Assembly (NCBI RefSeq): GCF_003855395.1
Contig: NZ_CP034015.1
Coordinates: forward strand, 878,001-942,000
Reading direction: 5' to 3'
Origin: Shewanella livingstonensis
GTDB taxonomy: Bacteria; Pseudomonadota; Gammaproteobacteria; Enterobacterales; Shewanellaceae
Length of the DNA: 64,000 nt
Below the pieces are notes generated by a model that was given only the letters and a program-made list of their open reading frames with translations, had not been told where the DNA came from and ran no database searches. This document shows, piece by piece, positions 45,260-55,099 of this stretch (positions are counted from its first letter, which is position 1; every line of letters begins with the position of its first letter). A program made the translations under genes and the position numbers.

Positions 45260-48200
45260 TTAGTGCTTACGACGACGCAATGCCGCTAATGGAAGTAATA
45301 GTGCAGTTAACCAACCCATAGAACCACCAGAAGATTTCTCTTCTTTCTTGGTGACGGTAACAGTTGCTGTTCCTGCATCACTCTCTAAACGAGTGTCTGA
45401 TGCTGTAACAGAGAACTTAATGGTGTTATCACCAGATGGCGCAGTAAAACTAATTGCTGGACCGCCGTTGCTGAACGCAACAGTAGTACCACTAGTTTGA
45501 ACCCAGTTATATGTTAAGGTATCGCCATCAGCATCTTTACCATTGGCTTTAGCTGTAACAACAAAACCTTCAGTACTTGTCATGCCTGTAGGCGCAACAG
45601 TTGGCTTGGTGTTGTTAATCATAACTGAAACCATTGCAGGTTTTGAACGATTACCCATGGTATCAATTGCAATAACTTGCGCTTCCATGGTTTCGCTCAT
45701 TTGGTCGATAACAGCAGTAGCACTTAAGCTTACTTTACCTTTGTTGTCGATCATGAACATGCTTGAGTTTGAGCTCATAACAATAAATTCAGACACAGGG
45801 CTCGTTAGCATATCAGGATCTGTAGCCATTACTTGACCAAGTTCAGTACCTGCAGCAGCACCTTTGTCGACATAAACGACTAAGTCTTCAACCGTTGGGG
45901 CTACGTTACCTGCATCTGTAGTGTTAGCAACTACTGACATAGCACCGTTTTCTGACAGTAGCATATAACCTAATGAGTTATCGCCAACTTGGCTAACAAG
46001 CATTGCGCTTTCACCTGGTTGAAGTTCACTGACCGCTTCGCCTTCAGCATCAACTAAACCAGCACTTGCATCTGGACCTACTAATGCTAACGTTCCTTCA
46101 GTTTCATCACCTGAACCTGTTGGATTAGGTGAATAATCAGCTTCTTCAACACGGAAACGAACGCCAACAGAGTTGCCTAAATCAGCAGCTGTTAAGCCCA
46201 TATCTTCAAAACAAACTTTAGTGGTTAAGAAATTATTACCAGTAACATGATATGCCGGTTCTAAAGTACCGTTACCACTACCAAAAGGAGCTACAAAACC
46301 ATAAAAAGCGCGTGGATATGCGTCATTAAACCATTGTAGATTCACTGTAGTTGAGGTGTAATCCCAAGAGCCGTCATTGTCTAGGTCGTAATCAACGTTA
46401 TAGCTTGCAACTAAACCATGAACAATTGGATCTCGCATTTGGAAGGTATTCCAAATTGCTAGGCCTTCGTCACATGATCCACTACCAGAAAGTTCACTTG
46501 ATGCATTGATTAAGTCATGACGTATTGCCATGTTTTTAGGGCTGGTAGCAATAAGTGGCGCGCTGAATGGTGCAGTGATTGCTGTAGCACCCACGTTAGT
46601 TAATGTTCTTACAATACCGTCAGCGGTCACTTCTGTTGAAACAGATGCAGCAGCGGCAGCTTTTGGTAGAATATGATAAACAACATGTAGTGCTTGCTCT
46701 TCTCCATCCATGAACTTAATAGCACCGTCGTATTCAGACAATGTTAATGCAGTTGAAGCATCTTCTGCATCACCGTCAAGTTCATATGATGATGTTAACG
46801 TCCATTCAGGTAACTTAGTTGGGTCGATTGTCACTGTTACGTCAAACATTTTCGTTTGACCTGCAAGGATTTTGATACTTGCTGGCATATCAAAAGATAC
46901 AGCCGCAGAATCGATATCATTTTGGAAGCGTTGCTCTGCCATTAACGTGTAAGTTTTCGTTTCTGAAGAGAAATTTTTCACCGAAATAGTTTTAGTCATT
47001 GATGTTGTTTCACTTAATGAAACAAGACCAAATGCTAAAGCTGCTTGCATAGTCGTTTTGTCATAAGCGATAACTGGTAGATTGATTGATTTCTCAATAT
47101 CAACAAGACCAGCACCAATATAACTGATTGGCGCTAATTCAGCGTCTGCATTTAATCCAATAGGCTCAATCGTGACATTCAAGTTTGCCGCGTTCATCAT
47201 AGTAGCCTTAATTTCAAGCGCGCTACGATTTGGCAATGCCTCTTTTACAATACTCATTGCGCCAGCTGTAATCGGGCTAGAGAAAGATGTGCCGCTGATA
47301 GGAGACAAACCGTCGCCAAGACCCGGATGTGCAGTCATAATTGACGTACCAGGAGCAGTGATTTCAGGCTTTAATGTACCGGCAATAGAAGGACCGCGTG
47401 ATGTAAACGTAGCAATGGCACCAGCAGTAGTGACTTCTACAGATGTAATTGAGAAGGCTACATCACCTTTTGCTATTTCCGCTTTTAGAGCATCACCTTC
47501 TTCTTTAGAAATCATTACAGATGGAATTGTCACTAGAGGATCTGAACCGCCCATTGCGGATGCCCCAGCCCCAGCAGCATTGTTTGCAACAATAACAAAA
47601 GGTGCGCCTTTGGCTTGAGCGTTAAGTACTTTACTCGTAAAGTTACAAGCGCCGCGATCAATAATAGGGATTAGACCAGTAAAATCTACGTCACTAGCAA
47701 ATGCAGTACAGCCGTTCAAATTGGTTGTAGGCACAACTAATTTTGCTGTAGTACTGTCGAAAGAGTAAGTATTTGTAGTATTGAAACTCGCCGCAACCGC
47801 TGTTAATTCAACACCAGCAGCTGTCGCATCAATTTTACCAACGGGTGTGGTCGGGTGAGTCATTGCGCCAACAGATAATGCATTAACTGATGTACTTGGG
47901 CCGCCAACAACAAATGGTGTCGCGCCATCGTTACCCGCAGAAATAACAAGGTTTACGCCAAGCTCAACCATTTCATCGATAAGTTCTTGAACTGCACCGC
48001 CTTTGGTATCACCAAAGTCACCACCTAATGACATATTAACTGTGTTTACACGGTCAGTTATATCTCCATCACCGTTTGGATCCATTGCTGCTTCTAGTGC
48101 ATTAAGCTGAGCAAGACCTGGACAACCTGAGTTACATACTGAGTAAACATATAGTTCAACATCAGGCGCTATACCAACAACTGAATGGCTAACGTGAGTA

Positions 48201-48886
48201 CCGTGGTTGGTATCAACATCAATCGGGTTTGGGTCATTATTGATAAAATCATATCCACCGGCAACTTTACCTTGTGGCCAGTTTGGCATGTCAGCTTTTG
48301 CTGCAACAGCAGCTTGATAGTCAGCAATAAGACCTGAGCCACCCAATGCTTTATGGGTATAATCAACACCAGTGTCTAGTACCGCTACTTTTTGCCCTTT
48401 ACCAGAAGCAATTCCTGCTTCAATTACTGCTGTTGCACCAATGTAATCAGCACTATCAGCTACGTCTAGTTCGTAGTCATATATAGGCAATATATCAGCA
48501 ACTTCAGAATTATTAAGAAGTGCCATCAATTGGTTTTTATCAGCTTTAACTAAAATTGAGTTAACCAAGTTAGACGTTTGGCCAACAACCTGAATATCAG
48601 CACCTAAGCTTTCAATTGCGCTTAATACTCGCGATTGAGATTGCTTAATAGATATTGAAGCTTGAGTAGAAGAAACTTTAGATAAACGAGCTTGCTGTGA
48701 TACAGATTGAGTATTAAGTTTGATCATCCAAGCCGAAACGGTTGATTGTTTTTCTGCTTTGCTGACTTTTAAACCAGCATACTCATCGTTTGCTTGGTTT
48801 GTTGTATTGTACTTATTTGCAGGTTCTGCAAAGCAAGCGCCAGAGACTAATACAGCCGAAATGGCTAGTGCTAATTTTGTCTTCAC
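45260..48886 (-). CDS. Secreted subtilisin-like (S8) protease with PA insert and GlyGly-CTERM
   Basis: 1208 residues, GTG start with AAGGAAG. Signal peptide 1-20, an inhibitor-type propeptide (about 50-140), then the S8 catalytic domain: Asp171 in VAVLDTGVDYTH, His228 in NHGTHV, Asn319 in ISAGNDGA, Ser534 in ISGTSFSSP. A protease-associated (PA) domain is inserted at about 385-475. C-terminal beta-sandwich domains, one with an Ig/cadherin-like NTKPTVAP...TPSGD region, lead to the GlyGly-CTERM (SGGSMGWLTALLLPLAALRRRK), a rhombosortase target for surface attachment or release after type II secretion. It is probably a nutritional exoprotease. Confidence 0.93.
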   Translation of the reverse strand: MKTKLALAISAVLVSGACFAEPANKYNTTNQANDEYAGLKVSKAEKQSTVSAWMIKLNTQSVSQQARLSKVSSTQASISIKQSQSRVLSAIESLGADIQVVGQTSNLVNSILVKADKNQLMALLNNSEVADILPIYDYELDVADSADYIGATAVIEAGIASGKGQKVAVLDTGVDYTHKALGGSGLIADYQAAVAAKADMPNWPQGKVAGGYDFINNDPNPIDVDTNHGTHVSHSVVGIAPDVELYVYSVCNSGCPGLAQLNALEAAMDPNGDGDITDRVNTVNMSLGGDFGDTKGGAVQELIDEMVELGVNLVISAGNDGATPFVVGGPSTSVNALSVGAMTHPTTPVGKIDATAAGVELTAVAASFNTTNTYSFDSTTAKLVVPTTNLNGCTAFASDVDFTGLIPIIDRGACNFTSKVLNAQAKGAPFVIVANNAAGAGASAMGGSDPLVTIPSVMISKEEGDALKAEIAKGDVAFSITSVEVTTAGAIATFTSRGPSIAGTLKPEITAPGTSIMTAHPGLGDGLSPISGTSFSSPITAGAMSIVKEALPNRSALEIKATMMNAANLNVTIEPIGLNADAELAPISYIGAGLVDIEKSINLPVIAYDKTTMQAALAFGLVSLSETTSMTKTISVKNFSSETKTYTLMAEQRFQNDIDSAAVSFDMPASIKILAGQTKMFDVTVTIDPTKLPEWTLTSSYELDGDAEDASTALTLSEYDGAIKFMDGEEQALHVVYHILPKAAAAASVSTEVTADGIVRTLTNVGATAITAPFSAPLIATSPKNMAIRHDLINASSELSGSGSCDEGLAIWNTFQMRDPIVHGLVASYNVDYDLDNDGSWDYTSTTVNLQWFNDAYPRAFYGFVAPFGSGNGTLEPAYHVTGNNFLTTKVCFEDMGLTAADLGNSVGVRFRVEEADYSPNPTGSGDETEGTLALVGPDASAGLVDAEGEAVSELQPGESAMLVSQVGDNSLGYMLLSENGAMSVVANTTDAGNVAPTVEDLVVYVDKGAAAGTELGQVMATDPDMLTSPVSEFIVMSSNSSMFMIDNKGKVSLSATAVIDQMSETMEAQVIAIDTMGNRSKPAMVSVMINNTKPTVAPTGMTSTEGFVVTAKANGKDADGDTLTYNWVQTSGTTVAFSNGGPAISFTAPSGDNTIKFSVTASDTRLESDAGTATVTVTKKEEKSSGGSMGWLTALLLPLAALRRRKH

Positions 48887-49175
48887 AACTTCTTCCTTGT
48901 TTTAGACACCACTCAATTTTGGAGATATCGCAGTAACACGATGAATATTAAGTGATGTGTTTATAATATTTTAAGTAATTATGTTGCACTCTATGGCGCA
49001 TCAACAGCATTTGTAGCACAAAGTGTTAACAAAAGTAACAATGAGATTTAAAAAAGTGGCAATTAATTGTTAATAAGTATGTGTGAGTTTGTGATTTGTG
49101 TCGTGATAATGACTTGCGGCATTTGACAATTATGAAGGCATTATAAGGCTTGAGGGAGATTAAGCCCTCTGTGGT

Positions 49176-49637
49176 TTAGGGTTTTACTGATCTTATAATG
49201 GGGTTTTGCAGGCTAATAAGTGTTTCAGTAGATTGGATTTCATCAATAGATTGAATACGATTAATCAGCACATGCTGCAATCCATCGATAGATTGGCACA
49301 TTACCTTTACAAAAACCGAATAATTACCAGTGGTATAATAGGCTTCTACCACCTCTTCTAGTTCATTTAGTTTGGCAATAGCCGCTGGATAATCGCCGGC
49401 ACTCTTTAAATTGATGCCGATAAAGCAGCAAACATCATAACCGAGTGCTTTAGGGTTTACGGTAATTTGCGCGCCAGTAATAATGCCCGCCTGTTTCATT
49501 TTTTCAACGCGAACATGGATAGTCCCAGCACTGACATTAAAGCGTTTTGCCAGTTCTGCAAAAGGTGTTCTGGCATCTTGCATAAGTGCGGTAAGAATAT
49601 GATTGTCTAATTCGTCTCGTTGAAATGAGCTATCCAC
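49176..49637 (-). CDS. asnC: AsnC, Lrp-family regulator of asparagine synthetase
   Basis: 153 residues from a GTG. It follows E. coli AsnC (152 residues) almost throughout: LAKRFNVSAGTIHVRVEKMKQ (helix-turn-helix), GYDVCCFIGINLKSAGDYPAAI, YYTTGNYSVFVKVMCQSID and the end SIDEIQSTETLISLQNPI. AsnC activates asnA and responds to asparagine. asnA is not adjacent here. Monocistronic. The gap 48887-49175 to the protease gene is AT-rich and empty. Confidence 0.95.
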   Translation of the reverse strand: MDSSFQRDELDNHILTALMQDARTPFAELAKRFNVSAGTIHVRVEKMKQAGIITGAQITVNPKALGYDVCCFIGINLKSAGDYPAAIAKLNELEEVVEAYYTTGNYSVFVKVMCQSIDGLQHVLINRIQSIDEIQSTETLISLQNPIIRSVKP

Positions 49638-49738
49638 GGTATGAAGCCTTAAAAACCCTTAATTGGCCATAAATCTACGACTTTCATTGCATAATAGCTA
49701 CTAAAATTAGTATGGGTATTAACAATGTTTAATTTTGA

Positions 49739-50416
49739 TTATTGGTCGGCTGTTGGCGCCATGAATGTGACCGGAGATTCAAAGTGTAATGCTTGTTGTG
49801 AGTAAGGGTGAGTGATTGATAATGCTGCTGCGTGCAAGAGTAGTCGAGGTGATAAGCTTTTTGCTAAAGCATCGGCATAAAAACCATCGCCAAGTATTGG
49901 GTGGCCTAAGGCCATCATATGGACTCTAAGTTGATGAGACCGTCCGGTAATTGGAGTCAGTTTGACTAATGTGGATTTAGCACCGTAACTGACAACTTCA
50001 ACTAATGTCACCGAAGCTTTGCCGACAGAATGGTCGACTTTTTGTTTTGGTCGATTAGGCCAATCACAAATGAGTGGTAAATCGACTTTATTGATATTAG
50101 GTTTCATATGGCCGGCAACCCGAGCGAAGTAGGTTTTTGCTGTTTCTCTATCACGAAATTGCCGTTTTAATTCGCGTTCAGCACTGCGTCGTAATGCGAC
50201 GACAATGACTCCAGAGGTTGCCATGTCTAATCGGTGTACAATTTGTGCATTTGGATGTTCAGCTAAAACTCGAGAATAAATACTGTCATGGTAAATAGCT
50301 TCTCTTCCTGGAACAGATAACAACCCTGAGGGCTTATTTGCAACCAAAATGTCTTTATCTTGATACAAAATATCTAGCCAAGGAGTCGTTGGTGGGTTGT
50401 ATATGAAATCAGCCAT
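49739..50416 (-). CDS. rluA: RluA, rRNA (U746)/tRNA (U32) pseudouridine synthase
   Basis: 225 residues, as in E. coli RluA (219). The catalytic motif VHRLDMATSGVIV places the nucleophilic Asp at position 64, the same number as in E. coli. Other family blocks: ILVANKPSGLLSVPG, RDRETAKTYFARV, TLVKLTPITGRSHQLRVHM and GHPILGDGFY. There is no S4 domain, which is characteristic of RluA itself. It acts in the cytoplasm. Confidence 0.95.
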   Translation of the reverse strand: MADFIYNPPTTPWLDILYQDKDILVANKPSGLLSVPGREAIYHDSIYSRVLAEHPNAQIVHRLDMATSGVIVVALRRSAERELKRQFRDRETAKTYFARVAGHMKPNINKVDLPLICDWPNRPKQKVDHSVGKASVTLVEVVSYGAKSTLVKLTPITGRSHQLRVHMMALGHPILGDGFYADALAKSLSPRLLLHAAALSITHPYSQQALHFESPVTFMAPTADQ

Positions 50417-50510
50417 GGTAGCCCTCGTGAGTCAATTCGCGGCCAAGATACCGTTAGGGCTTATGATGTGCAAGTATAGAATTATATTGCTGAAAGACGA
50501 AAACGTCGAT

Positions 50511-50801
50511 CTAAGAGAATGCGTGACCGTTGACGTGCATGATAGTGAATGTCCACACTACAAATGCGAGTGGGATATGCACTAATGCATAAAAACATTG
50601 ATCAAGACGGCTCATGCCTTTGGCTAACCAAATTAAATAAAGGTGTGCACCTATCACTGCGGGAAACAACCCCAGCAGAGGGTAAAGCGAAAACGGACTA
50701 GCATCAGCAAAAACGGCGTGACTAATGAGTGCCCAAGCCACCATAAAAGCGGTTGTTATAGGCGGTATTGCTACGCGATATTGATCTGGGTAAGGGAACA
50801 T
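50511..50801 (-). CDS. Small membrane protein of unknown function
   Basis: 96 residues with three hydrophobic helices (about 12-31, 38-60 and 67-89). The start has only a weak site. It ends in a polar stretch (MHVNGHAFS). A second small membrane-protein gene lies 32 bases upstream on the same strand, so they may form a two-gene unit. No family recognised. Confidence 0.65.
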   Translation of the reverse strand: MFPYPDQYRVAIPPITTAFMVAWALISHAVFADASPFSLYPLLGLFPAVIGAHLYLIWLAKGMSRLDQCFYALVHIPLAFVVWTFTIMHVNGHAFS

Positions 50802-50833
50802 CCCATGTCCTTAAAGTCATTTATTATGGCGTG

Positions 50834-51253
50834 TTAGCCTTTTATTTCTTTTTTACTCTGGATCACTTTCCGATGCACGATTGAGTAATGGCGCAAACCA
50901 GCAGGTCCATGAGATACAATAACAGATAATAAAATAATAAAGATGACTAATTCAGAATGGCATTGGCTTATTTGAATAAAAAATCCTAACAATATGACTT
51001 TAAATAGAGTTAACACTCCTTTAAGTTGAATTAACCAACGCCAATCTCTGATGATCTCCCAACTCATTAACAATACGCCAGAAGTGATTGCGATAATCCA
51101 ATAATTAAGCCACACAGAAAGCTCAAGATTGAAAATAATACCGCCACCACTGCCCACTACGCCAATAATGTGTAGTGCTCTGAGCGACGTTTTACTTATT
51201 CGTTCAATCCAAAATCGACGATTGGAGACAGGCAAATTTGTTTTCTGATTCAT
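50834..51253 (-). CDS. Membrane protein of unknown function
   Basis: 139 residues, four hydrophobic helices (about 24-44, 48-63, 76-95 and 99-118), a basic N-terminus and a charged C-terminus (HRKVIQSKKEIKG). The start is ATG at 51253. It is probably cotranscribed with the 96-residue membrane protein that follows. Function not recognised. Confidence 0.7.
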   Translation of the reverse strand: MNQKTNLPVSNRRFWIERISKTSLRALHIIGVVGSGGGIIFNLELSVWLNYWIIAITSGVLLMSWEIIRDWRWLIQLKGVLTLFKVILLGFFIQISQCHSELVIFIILLSVIVSHGPAGLRHYSIVHRKVIQSKKEIKG

Positions 51254-51836
51254 AGTGTAATTGATAAGTTAACATTGCGGCAACATTAGCAATTTCAACG
51301 AATAAAAACAGTGACGTATACAGCAGTTCTTTTTATTCTCAATGTGTTTGCTCTATTTATTCAGTTTTAAGTAATATAAACCTTTAAAAAGTATAGTCTT
51401 TGGTGATCAATCTTGTTTATGTAATACCTTTAAAAAGGGAAGCGCTACTTTGAATATTTGAAATACAGTGCGCCATGATAATATTTTGATGCACAAATAC
51501 GCCCAATCGGTACGCTTGTTTTAGCCCATAATATTATCGCAGTGGTGGTAAAGACTAGACAAAAATGACGATTTGTCGACACTTAAATCGAAAAGTGTCA
51601 ATGATGTTTGGGGGGACGAATAGGGTCGGTTTTTATCGGAGCGAGCAGAGAAATTATATCACTCTGTGATTATGGCCGCTGCTCTTTACCTGAGAGAATC
51701 TAGATCACAATTTCATCGTTATTCAGTGTGATATTGGCGACAATAACCGTGAATTCACATACAATTAACGTATCTCTAGGAGCTGATCATATTGATGATT
51801 TGCTCATCAATCCGCTATTAGTAAATTTGGATACCT
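51254..51836. other. 583-bp region upstream of the D-lactate dehydrogenase gene
   Basis: AT-rich, no supportable ORF. It contains TGTGATTATGG (about 51666) and an imperfect ATCACA...TGTGAT pair (about 51704-51732) that resemble CRP half-sites but are too far apart for one operator. A GACACTT...AAGTGTC hairpin lies at about 51578-51600. Confidence 0.45.
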
Positions 51837-52826
51837 ATGAAAATTGGATTTTTTAGTGCAAAGCCTTACGACATTCGTCATTTCACGAATATTAACCAAA
51901 CTTTTAAGGTTGATATTGAGTTCTTTGATTACCGACTTTGCATGCAAAACGTCAAATTAGCCGAAGGCTATGAAGTCGTTTGTGCCTTCGTGAATGACTC
52001 CTTATGTGAAGAAGTATTAGTTGAATTAGCCAACGGTGGCACAAAGATTATCGCTATGCGCTGTGCTGGTTTTAATAATGTCGACCTTATCGCTGCCGAA
52101 CGTTTAGGCATGAAAGTCGTCAATGTACCGGCATATTCACCTGAGTCAGTCGCCGAGCATTCTGTGGCACTGATGTTGACGTTGAACCGTAAAATTCACA
52201 AAGCTTATCAACGCACTCGTGATGCCAATTTTGCCTTATCGGGTTTAGTTGGTTTTAACATGTTTGGTAAAACGGTGGGGGTAATTGGCACCGGTAAAAT
52301 CGGCTTAGCCACCATTAAAATCTTATTAGGTTTTGGCTGTAAAGTCTTGGCATATGATCCTTATCCAAACCAGGCGGTTATTGATCTTGGTGTCGAGTAT
52401 GCTTCATTAGATAGCCTGTATCCTCAATGCGATATCATCAGCTTGCATTGCCCATTGACCAAAGATAATCATCACTTGCTTAATAAAGTGAGTTTTAGTC
52501 AAATGAAGCCTGGAGTGATGGTGATCAATACCAGTCGAGGTGGATTATTAGATGCCTTTGACGCAATGGAAGCGTTAAAGGATGGTCAGATTGGCTCATT
52601 AGGGCTCGATGTATATGAAAATGAAAAGGGGCTGTTTTTCGAAGATAAATCAAATGAAATTATTCAAGATGATATCTTCCGCCGCCTGTCAGCTTGTCAT
52701 AATGTGATTTTTACAGGTCATCAAGCTTTTTTAACAGAAGAAGCACTCAACTCTATAGCCTCAACAACACTAACCAATGTGACGCAGTTAACCACAGGGC
52801 AAGCTTGTAATAATGAGCTGTTTTAA
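51837..52826 (+). CDS. ldhA: D-lactate dehydrogenase (fermentative, NAD-dependent)
   Basis: 329 residues, the same as E. coli LdhA. NAD-binding motif VGVIGTGKIGLATIKILLGF with Asp in AYDPYP, catalytic Arg in NTSRGGLLDAFD, Glu in YENEKGLFFED and His296 in GHQAFLTEEAL. It reduces pyruvate to D-lactate, regenerating NAD in anaerobic or fermentative growth. Monocistronic behind a long regulatory region. Confidence 0.95.
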   Translation: MKIGFFSAKPYDIRHFTNINQTFKVDIEFFDYRLCMQNVKLAEGYEVVCAFVNDSLCEEVLVELANGGTKIIAMRCAGFNNVDLIAAERLGMKVVNVPAYSPESVAEHSVALMLTLNRKIHKAYQRTRDANFALSGLVGFNMFGKTVGVIGTGKIGLATIKILLGFGCKVLAYDPYPNQAVIDLGVEYASLDSLYPQCDIISLHCPLTKDNHHLLNKVSFSQMKPGVMVINTSRGGLLDAFDAMEALKDGQIGSLGLDVYENEKGLFFEDKSNEIIQDDIFRRLSACHNVIFTGHQAFLTEEALNSIASTTLTNVTQLTTGQACNNELF

Positions 52827-52938
52827 TTTGCTCTAACTCGCTGAAATGTAGGCTGACTAATACACAAGCCATCCACAGAATAGCCGCACTATGGTTAACT
52901 TAATAATTTTTAGGCATAGTGAAAATAAATGGAATATT

Positions 52939-53676
52939 ATGATTACAACAACTGAAACTCACGATGTAAAAACGCCTACAGGCTTAATGCGTACCACGCT
53001 TTACCGTCCAGACACTAAAGGCCAATTTGCAACAATCATTTTCTACTCAGAAATATTCCAGCAAACGGCGCCTATTGCACGTTCAGCTGCTATTTTGGCA
53101 GGACATGGCTTTGTGGTGTTAGTTCCAGAAGTGTTTCATGAGCTCAATCCAATGGGTACGGTATTGGCCTATGACGATGCAGGCAAAGATAAAGGTAATG
53201 AGGATAAGTGGGCAAAGCCATTAGAGCAACATGACAGCGATACACAGGCACTTGTCGACTTTGCGCGGTCACAGTCATTCTGCAGCGACAAAGTCGGCGC
53301 TATGGGCGTATGCATTGGTGGTCATTTAGCCTATCGTGCGGCGCTTAATCCTGATATTAGCGGAGCATTTTGCTTGTATCCAACAGATATCCATTCAAAT
53401 ACATTACCTTGCAAAGAGGGTAATGATTCATTAACTCGAACTGGTAGTATAAAAGGCGAGTTAGTGATGGTGTTTGGTAAGCAAGACCCGCATGTTAGTA
53501 AAGAAGGGCGTAAGCTTATTTATCAAAAACTTGAACAGGTGAATGCCAACTTTACTTGGCTAGAAGTCAATGCCCAGCATGCGTTTATGCGTGATGAAGG
53601 TGAACGCTTTGATGCCGCTATAGCCTTGCAAATGTACTTACAAGCGGTGGCGTTTTTTCATCGAGTATTAAACTAA
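52939..53676 (+). CDS. Dienelactone hydrolase-family enzyme
   Basis: 245 residues from the ATG at 52939; the frame is open to 52891. Alpha/beta hydrolase with the DLH nucleophile Cys125 in GVCIGGHLAYRA (instead of GxSxG), catalytic Asp in FGKQDPHVS and His in VNAQHAFMRDEG. The N-terminus (HDVKTPTGLMRTTLYRP) and IIFYSEIFQQTAPI match the DLH family. The true substrate is unknown; the name derives from carboxymethylenebutenolidase. Confidence 0.85.
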   Translation: MITTTETHDVKTPTGLMRTTLYRPDTKGQFATIIFYSEIFQQTAPIARSAAILAGHGFVVLVPEVFHELNPMGTVLAYDDAGKDKGNEDKWAKPLEQHDSDTQALVDFARSQSFCSDKVGAMGVCIGGHLAYRAALNPDISGAFCLYPTDIHSNTLPCKEGNDSLTRTGSIKGELVMVFGKQDPHVSKEGRKLIYQKLEQVNANFTWLEVNAQHAFMRDEGERFDAAIALQMYLQAVAFFHRVLN

Positions 53677-53808
53677 CCCGCAGTGTGTCTTTGCTGAGCT
53701 TGAATACCTGCTTAATAAAATAGATATCAACCTATCTGATACATAACCGCTATGGCGATATAACCCGATGTTAGTCATAGGTCCGCCATAGGTTTATGCA
53801 TTTATTAC

Positions 53809-54089
53809 TAGGGGCTGTTGATCTTTCAAGGTTATTTTTGCAGCGAATTGTTGGCCATTACTCACATTTACAACTGCGCGGCAGAGACTTCGAGGTGTAG
53901 TTATTCTACATAAAAAAGTCGATAACGCAGTAAAAATGGCCAACAAACGCTGCCCGGAGGGTTCGGCTAAAAACGTTTTACTCTTTGTTGAATGAACTTT
54001 GCTTAGATGACTAGGCATCAATCCATTCGCCTCGATTAAAACGTTTTTAACTCGAATAAAATTCAACCAGAAAAGATCAACAACCCCTA
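53809..54089. mobile_element. MITE-like palindromic repeat, 281 bp
   Basis: Begins TAGGGGCTGTTGATCTTT and ends AAAGATCAACAACCCCTA, terminal inverted repeats of 18 bp with one mismatch. Inside are further inverted repeats: TTGTTGGCCATT...AATGGCCAACAA (about 53849 to 53945), and AAAAACGTTTTA...TTAAAACGTTTTT (about 53970 to 54047). No ORF fills it. It looks like a non-autonomous element or a REP/ERIC-type repeat dispersed in Shewanella. Confidence 0.72.
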
Positions 54090-54230
54090 TCCACATCCCT
54101 ATGATTGAGTAGGTATTGCTATCCAAATGATTGCTGTCTAAATTGATATAAAATTTAAGGCTAGCGATCATTGGCGCTATGAGCCACAGGTTATTAATAC
54201 TACGGTTTTCATAGTGTAAGATGATGTAAA

Positions 54231-54788
54231 CTATTGTGGCCGATTTGCCTTAATCTTCGCTTTGGTTTTGTTGCTTACTAAAAGCATGGTATTAGCCACT
54301 TTTGGTTCGGATAACTTAATCACCGCTTTTTGGAGCATTAAGCTGTTAGGATAAGTCATTACATCGCCAACATCGCGTTTAATTAATACATGAAATAAAC
54401 TTATTTCGACAATAATCCCACTCATATCTTCTTCTTTATCAACAATTTTGATTCTATCGCCAATACGGTAAGGAAACGCAAAGAAGATTAATACACCAGC
54501 GGTAATATTGCTCAATATCGACCACTGAGCAAATAAAGCCACCCCTAAAACAGCAAAGGCTGACGATACAAATAGGGATACCTCTTGATAGCCTAATCCC
54601 AAAGATACCGCCATCACTGATAAGGTGACAAAGAATAATAAATAAGAAATTAAACGCGTAATGAGTCGACTGCGAACCTCGCTAACCTGTTTCTTTTCAG
54701 CTTGCAGATAGATCCATTTGTTGACCTGACGTTGAGCAAAAAGAAACACAGCCAAATACACAATGATCATCAATAAATGGTTAAACAT
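54231..54788 (-). CDS. Short MscS-family mechanosensitive channel protein
   Basis: 185 residues. Three membrane helices, the last of which (VSLFVSSAFAVLGVALFAQWSILSNITAGVLI) is the pore-lining TM3 of MscS proteins, followed by the conserved FAFPYRIGDRIKI of the beta domain, SGIIVEISLFHVLI and a short cytoplasmic end with MTYPNSLMLQKAV. It lacks the extended C-terminal vestibule of MscS (286 residues), so it is a minimal-type member. Likely an inner-membrane channel opening under osmotic downshift. Confidence 0.87.
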   Translation of the reverse strand: MFNHLLMIIVYLAVFLFAQRQVNKWIYLQAEKKQVSEVRSRLITRLISYLLFFVTLSVMAVSLGLGYQEVSLFVSSAFAVLGVALFAQWSILSNITAGVLIFFAFPYRIGDRIKIVDKEEDMSGIIVEISLFHVLIKRDVGDVMTYPNSLMLQKAVIKLSEPKVANTMLLVSNKTKAKIKANRPQ

Positions 54789-54901
54789 GTCGATTCCCTA
54801 TCTGATTAAAATGGAGTGGCGAAGGCACAATTTCGCCGCCACGTCCTAGTGCATTCTGGGGTATAATAAGGTTTTAAAGTAGAAAAATCTTGCTGTCATG
54901 C

Positions 54902-55071
54902 ATACCCGTTCCACCCGAAGATGCAGGATTCAGCTGGAATTATAAACGCTTTTAGGCAAGGCATTGATTGAAGAGAATAGTTATTCTATTGTCGAAATCA
55001 ATAACGTAGCATAAAGCGTTTATAAACCAGCCCTTTGGGGAAACCTGAGCATCTTCAAGTGGAACGGGTAT
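54902..55071. mobile_element. ERIC/MITE-like palindromic repeat, 170 bp
   Basis: Starts ATACCCGTTCCACCCGAAGATGC and ends GCATCTTCAAGTGGAACGGGTAT, terminal inverted repeats of 23 bp with two mismatches. A second pair, TTATAAACGCTTT...AAAGCGTTTATAA, lies inside (about 54939 and 55012), and a central GAATAGTTATTC palindrome. It ends 28 bases before the next gene and may affect that gene's promoter or mRNA. Confidence 0.72.
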
Positions 55072-55099
55072 ATAGGCAAGACTCCTCACAGAGTAAAGT

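Noticed and set aside
51540..51680. 34-residue ORF upstream of ldhA
   Set aside because: No ribosome binding site and a composition unlike coding sequence.
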